Assembly (NCBI GenBank): GCA_009746045.1
Contig: RPFO01000231.1
Span: 541,388 to 601,387, forward strand
Direction of reading: 5' to 3'
Length of the DNA stretch: 60,000 nucleotides
Source: Mesostigma viride
Taxonomy: Eukaryota > Streptophyta > Mesostigmatophyceae > Mesostigmatales > Mesostigmataceae
Shown here: one piece after another, positions 45,819 to 55,381 of the stretch
How the letters are laid out: the number at the start of each line of letters is the position of its first letter
Position numbering within the stretch: position 1 is the stretch's first letter
Translations under genes and position numbers: made by a program
The notes under the pieces: generated by a model
The model's database searches: none
What the model was told of the DNA's origin: nothing
The model's input: the letters and a program-made list of their open reading frames with translations, nothing else

Positions 45819-46313
45819 TTATGCCCTAGAGGATGGGCCCAGGTGAAGCTGCTCCAGTGCACGCAACACATCCTGTGCTGGGATCTGGGTGACACTCCTA
45901 TGCTGGTGCAGCCCTTCTGGGAGGGGCATATTATCCTTAATAAACTGATCTGCCTCCGCTAATGTATTAAATCCCTGCTACCTAGCTAACGACGCTGGGT
46001 GTCACACTTTATCCTTGATATGATTACTACATGCAGCCCAACTATAGAAAATTCCTGGTTGGCCTGTGGCCCCGTCGTGTGCTACTGCATAGTATAGGTA
46101 TTGGGATCTACCTCCTTGATTAATACGTCTATATCCTCCTTCATTATTAGTAACGTCTGCTGCGAGAGGTTCCCATGAACTACCGATTAGGTATAAAGCA
46201 ATATCACACGGTAGTGAAGCATGCAATGCAAGGGGGGGGGGAAGAAGGGAGGAAAGCCCACCCAGGATACCTCTACGTGCAGGTGACGTGCTCACAGCGA
46301 GAGAGAAACACAA
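45819..46313 (-). pseudogene. RNase H1-type hybrid-binding domain ORF of the LTR element
   Basis: The minus frame contains LYYAVAHDGATGQPGIFYSW followed by AACSNHIKDKV, then, after two in-frame stops (TGA near 46,002 and TAG near 45,982), QGFNTLAEADQFIKDN. The order YYAV..G..GI..SW..C....K, then GF.T..EA..F matches the N-terminal hybrid-binding domain of RNase H1, also found in caulimovirus protein VI and in some retroelements. The stop at 45,819 ends a tail with LRALEQLHLGPSSRA. It lies upstream of Gag on the same strand. The host cellular gene seems unlikely because it is between the LTRs. The two stops make this copy inactive. Confidence 0.65.
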
Positions 46314-46611
46314 GGCAGAAACAGGACGTTCACAGACAGTACGAAAAACGTTGAGGTACAGCTACCGGCAACACAGTAAGGCAACGGCCAGCCGGTAACT
46401 ACCCTCGAGCTGTAAGCAGCGTTGCCCTCCGGGGGTCCGCCCACAGCTCACGAAGGTCTGCCTCCGGGGCAACCCATTCACCAACAAGCACAAACATGAA
46501 TACAGAGCACGACAGAAAACAGAAACCCCGTTTCTACGGACGTGGGTAAGACAGGAAGGACAAGAAGGACTTATATATACCCGTGGCCGGCATCTGCTTA
46601 TTGACGTTTCG

Positions 46612-46968
46612 GTGGCGCGGCCCTTGGCTCTTAGCCACGTGGCTGGGGCCTCCCTCACGGCAGGTTACACGGCGGACCGGGCGGAGCGGGCCAAGCTCCT
46701 GGCCTACGGCGACGTCGGGCACCATCGTGTGGTGCCCTTTGTCCTGGAGGAGTTTGGGGCCATGGGGCCCCTGACCTCCGCCTTCTTCAAGGAGTGTTGC
46801 CGGCTCCGGGAGGACCGGCTGGACCTGGAGGGCCAGCGGGCCCCATGGTCGGCGCGGACCTGGACGTCATATTGGCGTCAGCGCTTGTCGGTGGCGCTGA
46901 CTCGGGCCATGGCTGACATCATGCTCCGCCGTACGCGGGCTGATTTTGCGGTGCAGCAGGGCTATTAG
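46612..46968 (+). pseudogene. C-terminal fragment of a retroelement polyprotein (plus strand)
   Basis: The open frame encodes SLTAGYTADRAERAKLLAYG, then RVVPFVLEEFGAMGP and WRQRLSVALTRAMADIMLRR. This kind of sequence (AE..K...Y.......P...E..G, then LS.AL.R) closes certain reverse transcriptase polyproteins; I recall the pattern but not the exact clade. A second copy is on the minus strand at 52,829-53,131. It is in the opposite orientation to the surrounding LTR element, so it is a separate insertion in that element's leader. Confidence 0.55.
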
Positions 46969-47134
46969 GTTTCTCCCGTTAGGCGTTTCCATTGGTCTTA
47001 TCGTAGTATAGAGCTTTGACATGGCTCTGTATATAGGTTTATAGCTGGGCGTTTGCTTTGGTTTGAGTGATTTCACTCTGCTGTAAGTAATTATATTTTT
47101 AATATATATATTGCTTTACCGATGCCTTACTGCC

Positions 47135-47375
47135 GTCAGTATCGTTGAAAACCCTGAGTTCTGGCCGCCACCTGGTGTCGTTGAAAGCCGGAGCTCTTGC
47201 CGCCACCGGGTGTCGTTGAAAACTGGGGCTTTAGCCGCTACCGTCGACAGCCCAACACCACAGGATCGCTGCTGCGGACCCCGCCGAGTATTCCTTACTG
47301 GCCGCTCGCCGTCTAGGTCGTCGTTGAATCCCTTGCGGGATTGCCGCCGACCTGTCCAGCGGTCGTTGAATAACG
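47135..47375. repeat. Imperfect 36-bp repeat with GTCGTTGAA
   Basis: Units start TCGTTGAAA at 47,142, TCGTTGAAAG at 47,178 and TCGTTGAAAA at 47,213, each continuing to a GCCGCCACC-like end. Weaker units follow at 47,320 and 47,362. They lie just downstream of the retroelement fragment and may be its 3' region. Confidence 0.7.
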
Positions 47376-47469
47376 GAACCTCTATCTACACCAAGCTCCG
47401 CCTTGGTCTTCCTGACTGGCTACACTAGCTCTCTCTGCGAGAGTTAGCTAACCTAGCCAGCAACACAAA

Positions 47470-47482
47470 CCTCCGATAACCA
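47470..47482 (-). other. Primer-binding-like site of the LTR element
   Basis: In the minus sense TGGTTATCGGAGG starts one base after the LTR end (CGTTACA). A site beginning TGG complementary to a tRNA 3' end is expected here. The match to the initiator methionine type (TGGTATCAGAG) is imperfect, so the primer tRNA is unknown. Confidence 0.5.
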
Positions 47483-47483
47483 G

Positions 47484-49929
47484 TGTAACGAACCCAGATT
47501 TACACGTAAACCTGAGCTACGTCGCGAAAGATCAACTGTACCGGTAATAGGAAGAATCAAGGTGGCCTAATGCAGATTGCGCTTCACGACTGGGGTCGTG
47601 AGATATCTGGCACCGCGACTTGATGCCAAGCTATTTAATTATTACACACTTATAATGGCTAGCAAGACCAATTACTAATGGATAAGTGCCCCAGGTTCAA
47701 TGTGTAGGCTTCATCGCACTTTACATTCATCGAACCAAGAGGACGAGACTCTCGTCCTCGGACCAATTTCACCTAGGTCTGCCACCAAGCTGGCAAGTGG
47801 CGCCGACATGGCGCCGACCTTCCAGAGAATTTAGAAGCATGCAGTCCACACAAGATCCTCGGGTCGACATCGACCCTCGCCAGGCTACAGAATCCACGCA
47901 TAAGTACGATATCTCAACCAGCTATAAAGTACGCAGCGCGGCGCGACTGCACCGGCCCCTAGAAGATCGCATACATCAACCTAGGCCCAAAATAACTGGT
48001 CCGAATCACACAAACTATTGTCCAAAAACCAAATGTCCTCATTTGAGGACATAGTCCTCGTTTGAGACGGGGGGGGTCAGGGGCGTGGTTTTGGCGCCAA
48101 ATTTGGTCCTAGGGTCACTTGGTGGGTTTTGGCGCGAAACTGGGATAGGTACTGAGCGCGCCAAGCCCCTGGGGTCGACAGGGGTCGACCGTACCTGGAA
48201 AATATGAGGCGACGAAAAGTACCTACAACAGCAAGAACATCGCAATGCAATCGAGTGTTTTGTCGAGTGGCGGCTATGGGGTCGTGCCAGTTCCGAGGCT
48301 TGCCTGAATGTTATAGGGCATTATTTTGCCCCGGACGAAGACAGCATTTTAGATCGTCACCTAGTGATTTCGAAGATGCTATTCTTCACGTGCAGGTGCT
48401 TTGTATATGTCGAAAATTTTGTTCATGAACGGATTTTGGCATTGTTGAAGAAAATCTGAGAGCTACGTAGATCGCATGATAGGTCAGATCGCAGTTCGGT
48501 TTTACAATTTCTTTTTCCGCCCAGGCGCTGCGGATATCGCGAGTATGGGTTATGGTACGCTTCTGGGCTTATGGGCGACATGGGGAGAAGAGGGACCTGG
48601 GCAGTTGCATGCGTCAAAGAGTCTCTATTTTTTCGTCGTGATGTCGCAGTCGCGCCTGGCGAAAACCAGGGCGAGCGCGAGCCATATTTTTCTTTTGCCG
48701 CAAGGCTGGGTGCTTCCCACGCGTCGCCGTCCTTTAATATATATTTCTTGAGCTGGCCCGCGCAGCTGGCGGCCTGGGCGCACGTCAAGAACAAGGTTCC
48801 GACTGTCATTCTCAACCGCATCGTTCTAAGTAAGCGAGTTAAGCGGATTGTAACCTGTAACTCCCGCAGACGTGATAATTCCGGTTGCTTTCAATGCCCA
48901 ACTTCGTGGTTTTGATTACGTTTATGTCCGGGGAATAACGGAAGTTTGCTGGGCAGTACTTTCTTTTCCCGTTGCGTCACTGAAAAGGTAAACGGCCTTG
49001 CGTTATCAAAGCAGCAGCAAGTAGAAGTCGCTGTGCTTAATTGCGATGTGGTAGTTTGATTCAACACATATACTGCCTTGTTGCTGAGAAGTTTTTCAAG
49101 GCTTGCTGGTATATTGCCCATATGTTTCTAATGCTTCAACTCATGTCCAAGTGATCAAGACTGGCTTGGAAACTTGAGCTTGTCATGTTTACATTGTGCT
49201 TGTGTTACAACTTGTGCCTCTTTGCAGTATATGTTTTATATATAACGTAAGGGTTCAGCATCATGGTTTAGCACCGTGGTGGCAGCCGAGCCTCTACTAA
49301 CGATCATGGACCTAACCTTGGCCAGTATTTGCTTCATATTTCACTCTTTGGACTGAGCTAGCTTTACACCTGCTGTTTGGCCTGCACCATGGTCCCTGGC
49401 TGCCAGTTACATTTTGTGCCCCCCCCTGGCAGGCTGCAGGGTCTAGGACTGCGAGGGCGTAACATAGACATGTTGTGGGCACCCTGGGTGCATTTTCAGG
49501 ACCAGCCATGACCTGGCCATGCCTTCTTTCTTGGCATATTGTTGACTTGAGTGCTATTTGGTCACTCGCATAGCGACCCCCCTGCATTAATAAATCGTAA
49601 ACAATTATACAATGAGCATATTTCATGGATGTTAAGCATTGCAACTCTTGAACATATCATAAATGAACACGGTTCCATACCGTACCCATGGATTTGTTGA
49701 CATGTGTTAGTTATTACACATGGTATCCGTGCTTGAAAATGTCCTCATTTGAGGACATTTTCTTGGTGATTAGACACTATCATAAAGTTCCATACAAAAG
49801 TCCTGACCAAGGGACAATTCCCAAATTAAGTCCCGAAATGAGTCCCAAAGTCCTACGGACTATGACAACAAGCCAAAATACATAATTTATTCCATTGTTG
49901 CGCCCGTTCCAAGGGTCGGGCCCGCAACA
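47484..49929 (-). repeat. Right LTR (5' LTR in element sense), split by a DNA transposon
   Basis: The parts 47,484-48,018 and 49,777-49,929 together make one LTR like the left one. The break falls in CACACAAACTATTATAAAG, present intact in the left LTR at about 42,204-42,222. Confidence 0.85.
48019..49776. mobile_element. DNA transposon in the right LTR, 1.76 kb
   Basis: The ends are TGTCCAAAAACCAA and, in complement, TGTCTAATCACCAA. Just inside both ends lies the near-palindrome ATGTCCTCATTTGAGGACAT (48,034 and 49,739). CTAT is present on both sides (48,015-48,018 and 49,777-49,780), a possible 4-bp duplication; the left LTR has it once. A plus frame at 48,571-48,915 (ACVKESLFFRRDVAVAPGEN and on) is open but unrecognised. 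The superfamily is unknown. Confidence 0.75.
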
Positions 49930-50002
49930 CTGCGGATGTCGGCTGTCCGCCTTCCCGCGCGCGGGGTATGGCTGGCCCGGCCCCCGTGCTTCTCACCTTT
50001 AA
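49930..50002 (+). pseudogene. ORF1-only element (plus), ORF1 part 2
   Basis: This short block matches the complement of 38,062-38,134 (GCGGATGTCGGCTGTCCGC; GGTATGGCTGGCCCGGC). It lies between the LTR element and the TTAA element. Confidence 0.8.
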
Positions 50003-51701
50003 CCCCTAAATGGGCAGAAATACTGCCGATGCATCGGCTGTAACTTCACAATTTTGCAAACCAGATGCCATCCAACCCACCCATATCCAATGGCTGTCCT
50101 TGGGGGCCAAGCATGTCCATGAGTTGCCCTTCGGGTTGGTGTATCACAACCTTACATATATGCAGGGTAGGCCATGTATAACTGCCGTCAAAGTCAGGGG
50201 GGTCAAGACGAGCGTTTTCATTTTTGGTAGAATGTGCATTTTGAATTATGTTGTAAGAGCTAGGCACCTACCACTTCAGGGATGATAAACAATTATTTGC
50301 TGAACAGTTTGAGCCATTGGGGTCATCATTTGGGTGGGTATACCAGCAGTTACACCCAGTACAGCCCATAGGGGCACCGTTGGTAAAAAGCAACCAAGGG
50401 GGTAGGAGTGGGCATACTACCTACTAATACCTACTAATATGGCCCCCAACCATGCCACACAATACATTTCCCTTCCACAATGATGGGGAAACATAACTGC
50501 ATCATCACACTGCCCTTACATGGCACCTATGTGCAGGTGCCACCTTGTCCATGCACGTAGGTAACGTGGTACGGATACCCTACGCAAGGCATGCATTCTA
50601 GGAGGCAGCCACCAACAAACTAGTGATGTTAAGCCTATTTCAGCTTGCCCTAGCAAGGATAAACTAGGCCTCAGCTGCTATAGCTTGCCAGGTGATGGCC
50701 AGCACACCTGGTGGCACATGCTGACAATGGGAAGCTTCTACTCACCGGTTACATGCTTGATGATGCCACAGAGACCAGCCAACTGCCTCACACTCATGCA
50801 ATATGTGTGTGGGAAATGTATAACAAACATATATGGAGGTATTCAAACCCATACAGCCTCTAAAACTTATCACCATCACACTGTGGCAGGTCAACTGACT
50901 GAGGGAAGCATCTAAGAAGGGTGTTTTAGAAAGGGGCCAGGCCAGGGTCAAGAAAGAGCATGAATAATGCAAAAAGATTGTGCTACACAAGCTAGAACGT
51001 ATATATAAACGTCAAACATCGATTGGAAAACGATGATTAAGCTTTACCATGCATGGATGGCGTTACCTTGGCCCAGGCGGTGGCCGCAAAATGGCGCATT
51101 TCGGCACACCAAAGTTGTGCAGCATGGTCGCTGGATTTTGCGATTTCTGGCCACCCTTGCACGTTTACGACTACCATGTATCATAAAAAGTACAAAGAAA
51201 CCAATATATCCTTTAAAATACGCCGGAAAGGTATTGCTGTCAACGTTTCTATCGTCCGGCCTGAACGCAGTTTTTTCCAGCAAGAACGCTGCCGACACCT
51301 ATCAAATGGCATTCCCGCGAACCAAAAATTGGCCTGTATCATCTTTAGGACGTATAAAATCAATTTCCTGAGTTTGGTCAGAAAATTCGAACGAAAACGT
51401 AAATGCCATGCGTGGGCGCAAGCCGCCATGGCCAGGTCGTCGTTTTCCGGAATGCACGTTGTACGCGAAAAAGTACCCTGACCCCTTGTACTTTGACCGG
51501 CCAGAACACCTCTATAACTTTGTCAGAAGTATGCAAACCCTAGTACCATGCTGTGAGGAAAATTATAAACTTTCGATCTTCTCAGCTAAACTTTTCCTAA
51601 TTCTCAATAGTTTTCGCGGCATTTGGTCCCCCGAGAAGGGGCCGACGTGTCGGCTGTAACTCAGTTTTAGGCGGAAAATCGGCAGCCAGACCATTTAGGG
51701 G
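50003..51701. mobile_element. Complete TTAA-flanked transposon of a second family, 1.70 kb
   Basis: TTAA occurs on both sides (49,999-50,002 and 51,702-51,705). The ends are CCCCTAAATGG and its complement CCATTTAGGGG. The empty site, TTTAAGTACATGGCGG, is preserved in the ORF1 copy at about 38,045-38,066 (complement) with a single TTAA. Shared subterminal words GTCGGCTGTAAC / ATCGGCTGTAAC stand near the two ends. No transposase is recognised. A truncated relative lies at 6,033-6,730. Confidence 0.85.
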
Positions 51702-51705
51702 TTAA

Positions 51706-51955
51706 GTACATGGCGAATAAGCTGTCGTTCCTTAAATGCCGCAAGAAGCTCTCGCGGACTCGCTACACGCTGGACGAGGACTTGATTCTGGGCCAGCAAC
51801 AACGGCGACGCGAGCTATGGCCGACCTACCTTCAGCTCCGGCAGAGCGCAGGGGGGCCGAAACCGATATACTGGAGGGGGGCGGTCATCCACGTCGACGG
51901 CACAAGCCCTGGCAGGCACCTCCTGCCACCCCAGCAACCTCAGTCTAGGGAATAG
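51706..51955 (+). pseudogene. ORF1-only element (plus), ORF1 part 3: C-terminal domain
   Basis: The frame reads ANKLSFLKCRKKLSRTRYTL, then DEDLILGQQQRRRELWPTYL and YWRGAVIHVDG, ending in a short Pro/Gln tail and a stop. It is the best preserved copy of this domain in the window. The order (basic helix, acidic DLTL..QQ turn, RR.LWP helix, YW.G strand) fits the C-terminal domain of L1-type ORF1 proteins, which helps bind RNA. Confidence 0.75.
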
Positions 51956-52350
51956 ATAACAGTAGTGTAGATTAGTCAGGCTTAACCTAGCACGTGGCCC
52001 ACGCCGGCGGCATGTGCGCCCATAATAATGGCCCCCCATGGATGACGACGCCTTAAGCATTTAGCCAAGCCATGCCTATAATGGGACCCCATGGATGTTG
52101 CATTAAGAACTTAGCCACGCTCTGCCTATGCAGAGAGTCAGTCTCCGATGAGAAGCCATGCCCTAGCTTTTGTATATAGCCACAATAATCTTCCACCCCA
52201 AGCCAAACCCCTAGGTCTGCTGCGAACATGGTGGTGCAGGTGCCCTTGGTGCACCTAGAGCAAGTGTCTTTTACATCCCCACCCTTGCAGGAAGTTATTT
52301 ACTAGCCCAGAATGTATTAAAAGCCATATCAGCCCCTTCTCCAGGATATT
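51956..52350 (+). other. 3' untranslated region of the ORF1-only element
   Basis: It matches the complement of 37,440-37,790 and of 56,540-56,870 in order (TAGTGTAGATTAGTCAGGCT, CCATGGATG, CTTCCACCCC, CACCTAGAGCA, TTGCAGGAAGT). It is cut at CTCCAGGATAT by the next insertion. Confidence 0.7.
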
Positions 52351-52595
52351 GAATTGAATTGTAACATAACTCCGTTAATTGGGAGTATATGTAGCACATA
52401 GCCCTTGAGAGGGGGCATATGGCCTATCATACATCCTAAGCTACTTCCTGCAAGGGTGGGGATGTAAAGGACCCTTGCTCTAGGTGCACCAGGGCACGTG
52501 CATCCCCATGATCTTCAAGCTATGCCCAGCGAAGGGGGAGCCTGTCATGGGGGGGAAGATCAGCATAGCTATACAAAGAAGCTAGGGCATGGCAT
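52351..52595 (-). mobile_element. 5'-truncated ORF1-only copy inserted in the 3' region
   Basis: CTCCAGGATAT flanks it (52,340-52,350 and 52,596-52,606). In the minus sense it ends with the type 1 tail (ATACTCCCAATTAACGGAG) and a (TTCAA)n-like simple sequence. Only about 245 bases were inserted. Confidence 0.75.
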
Positions 52596-52619
52596 CTCCA
52601 GGATATGTGCTACATATAT

Positions 52620-53137
52620 TCATTGAGAATGATAGATTACGGAGGTGAGATGGGCATGCAACATAAGGAAAAACCCGATAACTGGGAGAATAACCCTGAA
52701 GAAATTAATAGTAATCTGACACGGACATCCAAGGATCACGCCAGCTGCACAAGGTACAACTAACTATACATAACAAAACTACACGCAGCAACAGCGCTGC
52801 CGGCCCACCATGCAGGCCTGGAAGGGATCTAGACCGCATGGGTCGCAACAAAGTCGGCCCGGGTGCGGCGGAATAACACATCAGCCACGGTGCGAGTGAG
52901 GGCGAGTGACAGGCGCTGCCGCCAATACGAGGACCACGTGCGGGCAGACCACGGGGCGGTCTGACCCTCGAGGTCGAGGCGGTCTTCACGGCGCTGGCAG
53001 CACTCGTGGAAAAACGCCGCTGTCTTGGGGCCCATGGCCTTGGGGCCGGCCCCGAACTCCTCAAGGACAAAGGGGATGACCCGGTGGGGCCCCACATTGC
53101 CGTAGGAGGCAAACTTGTCGCGCTCAGCCACAGCGGC
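52620..53137 (-). mobile_element. Truncated retroelement with polyprotein C-terminus
   Basis: GCTACATATAT flanks it on both sides (52,609-52,619 and 53,138-53,148). The minus frame 53,131-52,829 encodes AERDKFASYGNVGPHRVIPF, then FFHECCQRREDRLDLEG and WRQRLSLALTRTVADVLFRR, a close relative of 46,612-46,968. The stop is followed by about 210 bases of 3' region. This insertion is 518 bases, truncated at its 5' side. Confidence 0.75.
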
Positions 53138-53148
53138 GCTACATATAT

Positions 53149-53179
53149 ACTCCCAACGGAGGTATGTTCCTATAATGAA
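53149..53179 (+). other. Tail end of the ORF1-only element
   Basis: ACTCCCAACGGAGGTATGTT followed by CCTATAATGAA is the type 1 tail. TTAACTTAG follows directly (53,180-53,188), the same nonamer as at 40,405, so this is likely the right end of the element that starts near 40,414. Confidence 0.6.
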
Positions 53180-53188
53180 TTAACTTAG

Positions 53189-53459
53189 TAGATCTATATA
53201 CTGAGGTTGCATGTATGATGTATGTATGATAGTTCGCTTTGTTAGTCCTGAGCTGGGTCGCACGGCAAATAATACAAAGTTTGCGGTGCATGCATATGTA
53301 CTGATTATTGCCAACTACCATATCTGCAGCTTGGGTCATTGTGGGGACGCCCCCTTGGCCTTAACTAGCTGTCCTGCATCTTTTTCCAACTCACGGAGAG
53401 GCCTACTAGGCCCCCCATATCCTCTACCTGTCTACTCCTGTTTTCTCCCCCAATGAAAA
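53189..53459. other. Unassigned flank
   Basis: AT-rich; no gene or repeat recognised. Confidence 0.4.
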
Positions 53460-53766
53460 ATGGCTGAGCGACACGGCTCAACGGCGGAGCTCAGAACTTT
53501 TGCGTCTGAGCCCCAATTAATCAGTTAACTAATAGACACGTGACTGCGTCACGTGAGCAGAAGTCCGGGAGGGGAACATGGGATGGAATGGAGGATGTAA
53601 GCTATATATCTAGGTCCTAGTTACAGGGTTGTGGGCACCACGGCCCGAATCGCTATGAATGCCATACGCGGTCACACGCGGAGCCCCCACAGACTTGGGG
53701 GTGCATGGTCTCCTTCATCACTACTTGCCATCTATCATTGCGTACCATCTGCCTCCTTATTACAGA
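53460..53766. repeat. ORF1 leader piece joined to a minus-strand LINE tail (type 2)
   Basis: GGCGGAGCTCAGAACTTTTG (53,483) is the leader shared with 3,272 and 40,490. From 53,525 the sequence TTAACTAATAGACACGTGAC begins a type 2 LINE 3' end in minus orientation that extends to TTACAGACAA at 53,766, opposite to the plus-strand copy that follows. Confidence 0.6.
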
Positions 53767-54545
53767 CAATCCTGACCTACTACGGCGCCGAGACCTGGAC
53801 ACTGACGCAGGAGCCGTGGAGCAACGACTCGACGGCAACGTCACCAAGATGCTGCGCGTGCAAGGCCCTTAACATCCCCTTTGGTTTGCACATTAGTAAT
53901 GAGGATTTTTACGCTGATTTGCCCTATGTTTCCCACATTATTAGGCACAGGCGCCTCCAGAGGCCTAGCCGGGCACCTGGCCCGCACAGATCAGGTAGAC
54001 ACATCAGATAGACTAGCTGGCACCAAGCCCGCCCAGCCTGGGCGACATGTCCTCACCTGGCGTGCCCCAGGCCGCGCGCGGCAGGGCGGCCGCCACCCGT
54101 GGACTTTTCATGATAGACTCGGCATGGACATGTGCTACACTAGATGTGACGGGCTCACACCCGGGCAGCCTCCTGGTTTGTCTGTAATATGGAGGCAGAT
54201 GGTACGCATAATAGATATCAAGGAATATGTGCTACATGATCTCCCAACGGAGGCATGTTATAATTTAAATTTTTTTTTTTTTAGTGGTACGCAAGGATAG
54301 ATGGCAAGTAGTGATGAAGGAGACCACCTCGATCCTCCAATTAGTCTGTGGGGGCTCCGAGTGTGACCGCGTATGGCATTCATAGCGATCCGGGCCGCGG
54401 TGCCCACAAACCTGTAACTAGGACCTAGATAGCTTCCACCAATGATCCATTCCATCCCATGTTCCCCTCCCACTGAGGACTTATATGCTCACGTGACGCA
54501 GTCACGTGGTGTCTATTAATTCATTAATTACATTAATTAATTAAT
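53767..54545 (+). pseudogene. LINE ORF2 C-terminus and 3' end (plus), with a small nested tail
   Basis: The frames contain YYGAETWTLTQE, then ALNIPFGLHISNEDFYADL, GLAGHLARTDQVDTSD, MDMCYTRCDGLTPGQ and PGLSVIWRQMV, the clearest copy of the ORF2 C-terminus here. At 54,208-54,284 a 77-base type 1 tail ending in a long T run has inserted, flanked by TGGTACGCA on both sides (54,199-54,207 and 54,285-54,293). The 3' end then continues to the CACGTGACGCAGTCACGTG hairpin and a TTAATTAA tail. Confidence 0.75.
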
Positions 54546-55010
54546 TACAGACAAACCAGGAGGCTGCCCGGGTGTGAGCCCGTCACGTCTAAGGTAGCAC
54601 ATGTCCATGCCGAGTCTATCACGAAAAGTCTTTACTTGCCCACGCTACTTGTTATGCCACGCTTACATGCCCGGTCTTATTGCACCCACAGTTTGCCGGA
54701 TCGTTAGCCTGTCCTTTTAGCTAGCGCGCCCGAATGCAGCTGTGGCATGCCTTTGGCATGAAGGAGACTGGGGGTCTCTGCCCTTTCTCCTGTAGTGCAC
54801 GCACAGGGATTAAAAGCACTTCGGTGCTCCGTGACTCCCCAACGGGAGCACGTGTTTAATTAATTAATTAATTAATTCCCCGGCAGCCTGTATGAGGGAT
54901 AATTAATTAATCACGAAAAATCCACGGGTGGCGGCCCTACCGCGTGCGGCCTGGGGCACGCCAGGTGAGCCCCAAACTCAGTCAGATTACTTGCAGTCGG
55001 CGCACCCGCC
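54546..55010. repeat. Short LINE fragments separated by TTAATTAA tails, and an ORF1 leader
   Basis: Pieces of the ORF2 3' region in minus orientation (CAGACAAACCAGGAGGCTGC at 54,549; AATCCACGGGTGGCGGCC at 54,918) alternate with TTAATTAATTAA tracts (54,858, 54,900). From 54,966 an ORF1 leader (GAGCCCCAAACTCAGTCAGA) starts. Confidence 0.55.
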
Positions 55011-55027
55011 AGTATAAATCAGTTATT

Positions 55028-55312
55028 CTGATTTGGCACGCCGCAAAGGTGAAAACCATTTGCGTTCAGTGCCGGTCCGCGGAAAACGCGGAAAAACGCG
55101 ATCTGCAAATGAATCCAGGCCGGAATTGAACTGGGGACCTCTCGCACCAACTTTGCTGACTGTAGGACGGACGTCTCCGGATCCTAGGGCATCGCCAACT
55201 GACACCTAGAGTCATCCGCAAAAGTTCTCCTTTTCGGGGAGTGATGCAAGCCTTTCGGATTTGGTACTAGATAAATCATTCGAGATCTGTTTGTAGGAGT
55301 ACTATTATAGAT
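55028..55312 (-). mobile_element. Candidate tRNA-derived SINE, 285 bp
   Basis: AGTATAAATCAGTTATT occurs on both sides (55,011-55,027 and 55,313-55,329), a perfect 17-bp duplication. In the minus sense the insert contains a tRNA-like part: an A-box-like GTGTCAGTTGGCGATGCCC, then about 70 bases later the B-box-like GAGAGGTCCCCAGTTCAATT with TCC following. This is the layout of an RNA polymerase III promoter. It does not fold as a complete tRNA by eye. It sits in the leader of an ORF1 copy. Confidence 0.65.
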
Positions 55313-55339
55313 AGTATAAATCAGTTATTGGTTACGGCT

Positions 55340-55381
55340 CACGTAACGCAGTCACGCGTCTATTAATTTATACATTAATTA
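55340..55381 (+). mobile_element. 42-base LINE tail insertion
   Basis: ATTGGTTACGGCT flanks it on both sides (55,327-55,339 and 55,382-55,394), and the uninterrupted leader near 3,370 has the site once. The insert is only CACGTAACGCAGTCACGCGT followed by CTATTAATTTATACATTAATTA: the type 2 hairpin plus the simple tail. Confidence 0.75.

Larger units (their letters stand above)
41685..49929 (-). mobile_element. LTR retrotransposon, minus orientation, inside ORF1
   Basis: The two LTRs begin TGTAACG and end CGCAACA on the plus strand. CTGCG flanks the element exactly on both sides (41,680-41,684 and 49,930-49,934). In the minus sense a primer-binding-like site follows the right LTR and a purine tract precedes the left LTR, which sets the orientation. 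The interior encodes a Gag and a second small domain protein but no recognisable protease, reverse transcriptase or integrase, so the copy is non-autonomous. The right LTR is interrupted by a DNA transposon. The uninterrupted ORF1 at 38,100-38,150 (complement) shows the empty site GTGAGCTGCGGATGT. Confidence 0.85.

Noticed and set aside
46002-46313. Host RNase H1 gene exon
   Set aside because: The domain lies between paired LTRs, has two in-frame stops and no splice sites or catalytic RNase H part nearby.
53525-54545. A large TIR transposon with about 215-bp inverted ends
   Set aside because: The inverted ends are two copies of the same LINE 3' region in opposite orientation; other copies show this is the LINE's own tail, so no separate transposon is needed.
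55060-55240. Functional tRNA gene on the minus strand
   Set aside because: A- and B-box-like words are present but too far apart, no acceptor stem is seen, and a 17-bp duplication marks a SINE insertion.
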